Positions 1-5,644 of a stretch of DNA of 20,163 bases are shown here, in pieces. The notes beneath the pieces are model-generated. The model was not told where the DNA came from and ran no database searches. It saw only the letters and a program-made list of their open reading frames with translations. The position numbers were made by a program, and so were the translations under genes. Within the stretch, counting starts at the first letter, position 1. The number at the start of each line of letters is the position of its first letter. The DNA is from Firm-04 sp964479595 (GTDB lineage Bacteria > Bacillota > Clostridia > Oscillospirales > Ruminococcaceae): the NCBI GenBank assembly GCA_964479595.1, contig CAYZMU010000023.1, positions 1-20,163 on the forward strand. Direction: 5' to 3'.

Positions 1-796
1 CAATCCGCTGCAGCCCGGCGAGACCATGACGGTCACCTCCATTTCCTTCACCTTTACACCGCCCACCCGTGTGAACTACTGGTCGCACGACACCAGAACA
101 TTCCAGGAGAGCGGCGGACTGGAAGGTCTCTCCGTCACGGGAACAGTCTACACCTTTAGCGTAAACCACGAGAACAAGTTTGTTGACGCGAGCGGCAATG
201 TGCTCAGCGGCGCCAACGGCGAGCTCGTGTACGACCCGACCGCCGCGCAGCTTCCTGTGACACCCGATCAGGCGGTCAGCTCTCAGGCGGGGCAGGATTT
301 CACCGCCAACACACGGCCGGATGACGACCACAACACCCCTGAGAAGGTCTTCGCGACCAGACCGGAAGGCACCATCCAGAACACGTTCACGCTGGAGCTC
401 TTCTACTATCCCGACGGTTCCACCACCGGCACCAAAGTGGGCGAGCACACGATTTACATCGGCGTGAAGGGCGATATGACACTTGACGAAACGATTACCA
501 TTGATGACGCGAACAAGGCGCTGGCGTACTACAACGCGGTTAGCGTTCTGTTCGATGAACCGCCTTCGCTCAGCGAGAATACGGAATATGACGGCGTGAA
601 TGGGCTGGTCTTCTTCCTCGGCGATGTCGCTTACCTCGACGGTGAGGGCAACCCTGTAACGCCGGAACCGGAAACGATGACCATTGACGACGCCAACGGC
701 ATTCTGTCCTACTACAACACCCAGAGCGTTCTCGGCGGCGAGGCGACTTGGGAAGACGCTGTGGGCTACGACTTCCCCGACGACTTCAAGCACTGA
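1..796 (+). CDS. Dockerin-bearing secreted protein, 3' part only
   Basis: The reading frame is open from the left edge (codons from base 2), so the ATG at 26 is internal and the N-terminus lies outside the window. Bases 2 to about 465 encode a Thr/Val/Pro-rich, beta-rich extracellular module that I do not recognise. From about 467 to 745 there are two dockerin-like F-hand repeats. The first has the core GDMTLDETITIDDAN. The second starts GDVAYLDGEGN and ends TIDDANGILSYYN, with roughly eleven extra residues inside the calcium loop. Type I dockerins bind cohesins on a scaffoldin, so this is probably a cellulosome-associated enzyme or structural subunit. The repeats resemble those of the SGNH protein at 13259-14276 (TIDD, AYY) more than those of the GH74 protein. 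The catalytic module, if there is one, cannot be seen. Confidence 0.75.
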   Translation, partial: NPLQPGETMTVTSISFTFTPPTRVNYWSHDTRTFQESGGLEGLSVTGTVYTFSVNHENKFVDASGNVLSGANGELVYDPTAAQLPVTPDQAVSSQAGQDFTANTRPDDDHNTPEKVFATRPEGTIQNTFTLELFYYPDGSTTGTKVGEHTIYIGVKGDMTLDETITIDDANKALAYYNAVSVLFDEPPSLSENTEYDGVNGLVFFLGDVAYLDGEGNPVTPEPETMTIDDANGILSYYNTQSVLGGEATWEDAVGYDFPDDFKH

Positions 797-843
797 GAGA
801 ATACCACACGCGGTATGACGCCGCGGTAAAATGAAAAACCAAC

Positions 844-881
844 CGGGAGAGGGGCAGGAAACTGCTCCTCTCCCGCTTTTT
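844..881 (+). terminator. Rho-independent terminator after the dockerin gene
   Basis: A 14-bp stem with one G-U wobble (844-857 with 862-875) closes a GAAA loop and is followed by C and five Ts at 877-881. It lies 47 bases past the stop codon and just ahead of the next promoter, so it separates the two transcription units. Confidence 0.93.
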
Positions 882-901
882 GCGCGAATTTTCAAAAAGG
901 C

Positions 902-930
902 TTGCAGTTTCGGGGGATTTGTGGTATAAT
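902..930 (+). promoter_or_regulatory. Sigma-A promoter of the AroC-like operon
   Basis: TTGCAG (902-907), a 17-bp spacer and TATAAT (925-930), with TGG directly before the -10 element (extended -10). The predicted start is near 937, leaving a leader of about 24 bases that contains GGAGG before the ATG at 961. It is the only promoter seen for the eight genes up to 8374. Confidence 0.88.
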
Positions 931-960
931 AGACTTGAATACCGTGTTACGGAGGCTATT

Positions 961-2067
961 ATGGCATCAATCTGGAATCATCGAATCAGCGTTTCCCTCT
1001 TTGGAGAGGCGGAAGGTCCGGCGCTGGGAGTCGTGGTGGACAATCTGCCGCCGGGGGAATACGTGGACCGCGAAGCGCTCGCGCGTTTCATGACGCGCAG
1101 GACGCGCTCGCTGTTTCTGCCGCAGGACCCGTCCTATCCGCGCGAGGAACTTGATTTCCCGCAGATTCTCTCCGGGCTTATCAACGACCGCACGACCGGG
1201 TCCCCGCTGTGCGCGTTTCTGAACAATCCCAAGGGCGGGCAGCCGATTGATTTCGGGGAGATGCCGCACTTGGCGAGACCCGGGCACGCGGATTATACGG
1301 GCGCTGTACGCTACCGGGGCTTTGCGGACACGCGCGGGGACGGCCATCTCACGGAGCGCATGACCATCCCGCTGTGCTTTGCGGGGGCGGTCTGCCAGCA
1401 GATGCTCGAACGGCGCGGAATTTACGTCGCGGCGCAGATTTCTTCCGTCCACAACATCAAAGACAAGGCGCTCTCCCCGACGAATGTGACCAAAGAGGAG
1501 CTTATCAAGGTCCGCAGCCGCAGATTTCCCGTTCTGGATCAGGCCAAGGGCAGGAAGATGCTCGCCGATATTCAGAACGCGATGGCGGGCGGCGAAACTT
1601 TGGGCGGCACGATTACTTGTTACGCCGTCAATGTTCCCGCGGGGATAGGTTCGCCGATTTTTGACGGACTGGAAAATTCCATCGCGCAGCTGGTCTTCGG
1701 GATTCCCGGGGTCAGCGGGCTGGAATTCGGGGCGGGCTTTCTGACGGCGAAGATGACGGGCAGCCAGTACAACGACCCGTTCTATGTGGACGATCGTGGG
1801 CAAATCCGCACCCAGACGAACAACCACGGCGGCATTCTGGGCGGGATTTCCTCGGGAATGCCCATCTGCTTCCGGGTGGCGATCCGGCCGGCCGCGGGGC
1901 TCTCCAAGCCGCAGCACGGGGTCGATTACGTTGCCATGCGCAATGAGGAACTCCCCGGCGAGGACACGCCGCCCGCATGTCTGGTACCCACGGCGGCGCC
2001 GAGTGTGGAGGCGGCCATGTGCATCGCGCTGGTCTCGCACCTGCTCGACTACCCCAACTTCGTCTGA
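961..2067 (+). CDS. Chorismate synthase-like protein with degraded active-site motifs
   Basis: The 368-residue product aligns by eye over its full length with clostridial chorismate synthase (AroC; FMN-dependent conversion of EPSP to chorismate). Preserved fold motifs include DNLPPGEY, RPGHADYT (106-113), the GGILGGISSG stretch and the C-terminal VEAA. Most active-site signatures are altered. GESHG reads GEAEG, with Glu18 replacing the conserved His. The NTxTRSGDY loop reads NPKGGQPIDF. GGGHFSGR reads GDGHLTER (126-133). GRHDPC-VPRAVP reads DTPPAC-VPTAAP, losing Arg, His, Asp and a second Arg near 336-344. His109 is kept. The ATG at 961 is chosen because GGAGG precedes it and homology begins there; an in-frame ATG at 880 lies upstream of the promoter. 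The next ATG follows the stop by 3 bases. It is probably a non-catalytic or repurposed AroC paralogue, so I do not assign the symbol aroC. Confidence 0.85.
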   Translation: MASIWNHRISVSLFGEAEGPALGVVVDNLPPGEYVDREALARFMTRRTRSLFLPQDPSYPREELDFPQILSGLINDRTTGSPLCAFLNNPKGGQPIDFGEMPHLARPGHADYTGAVRYRGFADTRGDGHLTERMTIPLCFAGAVCQQMLERRGIYVAAQISSVHNIKDKALSPTNVTKEELIKVRSRRFPVLDQAKGRKMLADIQNAMAGGETLGGTITCYAVNVPAGIGSPIFDGLENSIAQLVFGIPGVSGLEFGAGFLTAKMTGSQYNDPFYVDDRGQIRTQTNNHGGILGGISSGMPICFRVAIRPAAGLSKPQHGVDYVAMRNEELPGEDTPPACLVPTAAPSVEAAMCIALVSHLLDYPNFV

Positions 2068-2070
2068 GCG

Positions 2071-2646
2071 ATGGAAACGGGCTCCAAAGCGGGCGAGATT
2101 CAGAACCTGAGCGACCCCTCGCTCATCAGCATTCTGATCTGCGACATTCTGGCGCATTTCGACGATGAGATGCCGGAGGAATGGCTCTACACGGTTCTGG
2201 TTTCGCAGGGGGAAATAAGCTTCTTCGCCTACTCCGACGCGCTGGGATTTCTGCTGGACAACGGTTCGGTGGAGACGCTCGAACAGGAGCAGACGGTCTA
2301 CCGGCTGACGGACAAGGGGCGGCAGTGCGCGCGGCAATTGCGCAAATACGTCCCGAAATACTACCGCGACCGTTTCATGCGCGCCGCGATACGCTACGTC
2401 AACCGCCGCAAGGCGCTGAAAAATCTGCGGTTTGAGTACGAGGAGAGCGCGCGGGGGTGTCTGCTGAAGGTGGAATGCTCCGACGGCGGGGAGGAAATGC
2501 TCTCGCTGCGGATTCGCACGCCCTCGAAGGAGAGCGCGCGGCAGCTTGAGGAGCGGATTTTGCGAAACCCCGCGGCGGTATTCGGCGGGATTCTGGACCT
2601 CATCCTGCACAACGAGGAAGCTGAAATTGATTTAACTGACAATTGA
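2071..2646 (+). CDS. DUF4364-family winged-helix protein
   Basis: The 191-residue product resembles the clostridial DUF4364 family, which has a MarR/PadR-like winged-helix N-terminus. Here LISILICDILAHFDDEM is followed by a second helix region (about 45-65) and a wing-like YRLTDKGRQ segment near residue 82, then a basic helix and an alpha/beta C-terminal domain. No enzyme motif is visible. The ATG sits 3 bases after the AroC-like stop and has no good Shine-Dalgarno sequence, so translation is probably coupled to that gene. The start at 2071 is supported because the conserved LSDPSLISIL segment begins at residue 12. It may be a DNA-binding regulator; target and ligand are unknown. Confidence 0.75.
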   Translation: METGSKAGEIQNLSDPSLISILICDILAHFDDEMPEEWLYTVLVSQGEISFFAYSDALGFLLDNGSVETLEQEQTVYRLTDKGRQCARQLRKYVPKYYRDRFMRAAIRYVNRRKALKNLRFEYEESARGCLLKVECSDGGEEMLSLRIRTPSKESARQLEERILRNPAAVFGGILDLILHNEEAEIDLTDN

Positions 2647-2666
2647 TGAATGAAAGGCGTTGGAAC

Positions 2667-3173
2667 ATGAATAGTTGGAAGAAAAGGCTGGCACGGGCGC
2701 TGAGCGCGGTTCTGGGGACGCTTGGCGCGGTCATGATGTGCGCGGGGGCGGTTTTCGCGGAGGAAGAGGCGGCGCAGCAGTCCTCGCCGGGCATGGGCGC
2801 GTCGCTGCTGTCCGCGATTATCCCGCTGGTGCTGGCGTTCGTGCTGATTTACTTTATTCTGATGCGCCCGCAGCAGAAGCGCGACAAGGAAGCGGAGCAG
2901 ATGCGCAACGATGTCCGCGTGGGCGACGAGATCTGCACGGCGGGCGGCTTGGTCGGAATCGTCATTCGCATTACGGAGGACACCGTGGTGATTGAGACGG
3001 CGGGCGAGCGCAGCAAGATTCGTGTGAAGAAGTGGGCGATTCACGAGAACATCACGCAGGAGGAAGAGAAGCAGGCGGCGGAGAAAGAGCGCAAGGCCGC
3101 CAAGCAGAAGGGCATTGCCGCCGCGGGCGTGACACCGGACGACAGCGCCAAAGCAAAGAAAAAGAAATCCTGA
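2667..3173 (+). CDS. yajC: Preprotein translocase accessory subunit YajC
   Basis: YajC is a small membrane protein that associates with SecDF-YidC and the SecYEG channel. The diagnostic block is present: a hydrophobic segment (about 44-66) running into ILMRPQQKRDKE, then VRVGDEICTAGGLVGIV and a beta-rich cytosolic domain. Ahead of it lies a second hydrophobic stretch that ends AVFAEEE and looks like a cleavable signal peptide. The C-terminus adds a Lys/Ala/Glu-rich tail ending KKKKS. At about 168 residues it is longer than the usual 85-115. The ATG at 2667 is preferred because GAAAGG lies about 10 bases upstream; an ATG at 2646 overlapping the previous stop is the alternative. Confidence 0.92.
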   Translation: MNSWKKRLARALSAVLGTLGAVMMCAGAVFAEEEAAQQSSPGMGASLLSAIIPLVLAFVLIYFILMRPQQKRDKEAEQMRNDVRVGDEICTAGGLVGIVIRITEDTVVIETAGERSKIRVKKWAIHENITQEEEKQAAEKERKAAKQKGIAAAGVTPDDSAKAKKKKS

Positions 3174-3184
3174 CAAAAGCCGAG

Positions 3185-3209
3185 ATTCCAAAGGCGTGTC
3201 CTTTGGAAT
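3185..3209. repeat. Perfect 10-bp inverted repeat between yajC and nnrD
   Basis: ATTCCAAAGG (3185-3194) and CCTTTGGAAT (3200-3209) flank the 5-base loop CGTGT. The hairpin starts 12 bases after the yajC stop. It is not followed by a T tract, so it is not a typical intrinsic terminator. It could be an mRNA processing or stability element, or a protein-binding palindrome. Confidence 0.7.
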
Positions 3210-3256
3210 TTGCTATCACGGCGGGATCGCCAAGAGGCTGCGAGGGGGTGAGTCAT

Positions 3257-4141
3257 TTGGCGGGGGAGACGCTGCTGACGGAAGGCGAAATCGCGAAACT
3301 CATGCCGGAAAGGCCCGCGCAGGGGCACAAGGGAATGTTCGGGCGGCTGCTCTGCGTGGTCGGTTCGCGGCGGATGCCCGGCGCTGCCATGCTGGCGGTG
3401 AACGCTGCGCTGCGCTGCGGAGTCGGGACACTCTGCGTGGCGTCACAGGAGGACGTCTGCCGGCTGGCGGTTTCGCGCACGCCCGAGGCGATGACGCTGC
3501 CGCTGCAAACGGACGGCGAGGGCTTTCTGACGGCGGAGGCCGCGGAAGAGATTCTCTGCTATGCCGAAAGCTGCACCGCCGTGCTTGTGGGCTGCGGGCT
3601 CGGGCAGAGCGAGGGCGCGCGGAATCTTGTGCGTATGCTCGTTCCCAGACTCTCGTGCCCGATGGTGCTGGACGCGGACGGGTTAAACGCCGTGGCGGAC
3701 CGGATGGAAGTGCTCAAAAACCGGCGCGCGCCCGCGATTCTGACGCCGCACCCCGGAGAGATGGGCAGATTGCTGCACATTCCGACGGAACAAGTGCAGA
3801 GCGACCGCCTCGGCGCGGCGCGAAAGCTGCTCTCGATGCTTGATGAAGGCGATGTGGTCGTTCTGAAAGGCCCCGGTACGGTGATTGTATCGGGAGAGCG
3901 CGCGAATATCTGTTATAACGGCAATTCGGGCATGAGCAAGGGCGGCAGCGGGGATGTGCTGGCGGGGATGACGGCGAGTTTTCTGGCACAGCATATTCCG
4001 GCCCCGGCGGCGGCGCGGATAGGCGTCTTTCTGCACGGATTGGCGGGCGACCGCGCGGCGGAAAGGTTATCGCGCAGAGGGATGCTGCCGAGCGATTTGA
4101 TCGAGGAAATACCGGGTCTGCTCAAAGAATACGAGACTTGA
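3257..4141 (+). CDS. nnrD: ADP-dependent NAD(P)H-hydrate dehydratase
   Basis: NnrD is a cytosolic metabolite-repair enzyme that dehydrates the damaged nucleotides S-NADHX and S-NADPHX at the expense of ADP or ATP. The 294-residue product has the ribokinase-like fold motifs: an N-terminal GHKGMFGRLLCVVGS nucleotide region, DADGLNA (139-145), TPHPGEMGRLL (from 163), a KGPGTVI strand, and the signature GGSGDVLAGM (229-238) containing the catalytic Asp233. There is no fused NnrE epimerase domain, unlike E. coli YjeF. The TTG at 3257 is chosen because GAGGGGG lies 8 bases upstream and homology begins a few residues later. The frame stays open upstream into yajC, but that part is the shadow of yajC in another frame. 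Confidence 0.9.
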   Translation: MAGETLLTEGEIAKLMPERPAQGHKGMFGRLLCVVGSRRMPGAAMLAVNAALRCGVGTLCVASQEDVCRLAVSRTPEAMTLPLQTDGEGFLTAEAAEEILCYAESCTAVLVGCGLGQSEGARNLVRMLVPRLSCPMVLDADGLNAVADRMEVLKNRRAPAILTPHPGEMGRLLHIPTEQVQSDRLGAARKLLSMLDEGDVVVLKGPGTVIVSGERANICYNGNSGMSKGGSGDVLAGMTASFLAQHIPAPAAARIGVFLHGLAGDRAAERLSRRGMLPSDLIEEIPGLLKEYET

Positions 4142-4160
4142 GCGGCGGAAGAGGTGGGCT

Positions 4161-4400
4161 ATGAATCTGAAACTGCCCAAGCAGGACGGCGCGGCGAAAG
4201 TCTCGTCGGTGCTGCAGTTTCTGCTCTTTGCGGGAATGTTCGCGGGGCTGACGGTTCTGGCGTGGAAGCTTTTTGATTCCACGCTCGTTCGCGTGCTGTG
4301 CCTGATTCCGATTTATATCATCACGAGCCTTGTGCTCTACTGCGTCATTCGTCCGCTCTGCGGCAAGCTTGAGGACGCGGCGCGGCGGCGAAAGCGCTGA
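4161..4400 (+). CDS. Small two-helix membrane protein
   Basis: This 79-residue protein has a short charged N-terminus, two predicted membrane helices (about 16-36 and 43-66) and a very basic C-terminus ending RRRKR. A GAGGTG Shine-Dalgarno sequence lies about 6 bases before the ATG. It starts 19 bases after nnrD and ends 14 bases before the ABC ATPase gene, so it is probably co-transcribed with both. I do not recognise the family. It is far too small to be a Wzm/TagG permease. A partner role for the following polysaccharide-export ATPase is possible but rests only on position. Confidence 0.7.
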   Translation: MNLKLPKQDGAAKVSSVLQFLLFAGMFAGLTVLAWKLFDSTLVRVLCLIPIYIITSLVLYCVIRPLCGKLEDAARRRKR

Positions 4401-4414
4401 AAAGGGGGAGAACC

Positions 4415-5644
4415 TTGGCGGAGGAAGTACTGGAAAAACCCGCTGTCGAAATCCGGAATCTCAGGAAACGGTTTAAGATTTACGGCGACCGGGGGGAATC
4501 TCTCAAGGACAGAATGCTTTCCAAGAGCAGGCGGGCTTTTGAGTATAAGGAAGTGCTCAGGGACATCTCGTTTGAGGTGAAGAAGGGCGAGGCGCTGGCG
4601 CTTGTGGGCAAGAACGGCTGCGGGAAATCCACGCTTTTAAAGCTTATGAGCGGGATTCTCTACCCCGACAGCGGACAGGTGATCATGAACGGGCGGGTGT
4701 CCTCCCTGATTGAGCTGGGCGCGGGCTTTCACCCGGACATGACGGGAAGGGAAAATATTTATACAAACGCGTCCATCTTCGGGCTGTCGCACAAGGAAAT
4801 CGCGCGGAAAGTCGACACTATCATTGAGTTTTCCGAGCTTGAGGAATTTATCGACACGCCCGTGCGGACGTACTCCTCGGGAATGTATATGCGGCTGGCG
4901 TTCGCGGTGGCGATTCACGTCGGGGCGGATATCCTGCTGATAGATGAGATTTTAGCGGTAGGCGACGCGGCGTTTCAGGCGAAGTGTTTTGAGCGGCTGA
5001 TGGAGATTAAGGCGGAGGGAACGACGATTTGCATTGTCTCGCACAGCATGGCGCAGCTGGAGCGCATCTGCGACCGCACCATCTGGATTGACGGCGGACA
5101 GATTCGGATGGAGGGCGCGCCGGCGGACGTGCATCCGAAATACCTGGAGTTCATGGGGCAGAGAATGCGCAAACCCGCCGCGAAAAAAGCTGAACCCGAA
5201 AAGGACGAGGCGGAGCAGAAAAGCGCGCGCATTGAGTCCGCGCGGCTGCTGAGTCAGGCGGGCGAGGAGATAGAGAATTTTCAGACGGGCGACGCGGTGA
5301 CGCTGGAGCTTACCTACAGCGCGCAGGCGGACGCTCAGGGCGAGGAGGCGCTTGTGGGGCTTGCGCTCTACCGCGCGGACAAAACGCTCTGCTACGGCAC
5401 GAACACCGACCGCGAGCACTTAAAACCGCTGATACTGCGGGAGAAAGGCGTCATCCGCTGCGCGTTTTCGCCGATGAATCTCACGGCGGGGAGCTATTTT
5501 CTGGATGTCGCGCTGCGGAAACTGGATATGTTCGCGTTTGATTATGTGTCCGCCGCCGTGCGGTTTTCGGTTTATGACACGATTGACGAAACGGGTGTGG
5601 CAAGACTCGAGCATACATGGGAATTTGCGGGGGGAGACGAGTGA
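4415..5644 (+). CDS. Wzt-type polysaccharide ABC transporter ATPase
   Basis: This 409-residue protein resembles the ATPase of ABC exporters of O-antigen, teichoic acid and other cell-wall glycans (Wzt/TagH type). Walker A is GKNGCGKST (65-73), the ABC signature is SSGM (154-157), Walker B is ILLIDE (173-178) and the switch His is His210. A charged linker (about 245-268) leads to a C-terminal beta-sandwich region (about 272-405) that looks like the Wzt_C domain, which in Wzt proteins recognises the capped end of the glycan. It starts at TTG with GGGGGAG four bases upstream. The last bases overlap the start of the glycosyltransferase/methyltransferase gene. No Wzm-like permease is in the window, so the permease must be elsewhere. 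Confidence 0.9.
   Translation: MAEEVLEKPAVEIRNLRKRFKIYGDRGESLKDRMLSKSRRAFEYKEVLRDISFEVKKGEALALVGKNGCGKSTLLKLMSGILYPDSGQVIMNGRVSSLIELGAGFHPDMTGRENIYTNASIFGLSHKEIARKVDTIIEFSELEEFIDTPVRTYSSGMYMRLAFAVAIHVGADILLIDEILAVGDAAFQAKCFERLMEIKAEGTTICIVSHSMAQLERICDRTIWIDGGQIRMEGAPADVHPKYLEFMGQRMRKPAAKKAEPEKDEAEQKSARIESARLLSQAGEEIENFQTGDAVTLELTYSAQADAQGEEALVGLALYRADKTLCYGTNTDREHLKPLILREKGVIRCAFSPMNLTAGSYFLDVALRKLDMFAFDYVSAAVRFSVYDTIDETGVARLEHTWEFAGGDE

Noticed and set aside
967..2610. Long minus-strand open frame (547 codons) opposite the AroC-like and DUF4364 genes
   Set aside because: It is the shadow of GC-rich codon usage; composition is Arg/Gly/His/Pro-rich, no domain is recognisable, and it spans two well-supported + strand genes.
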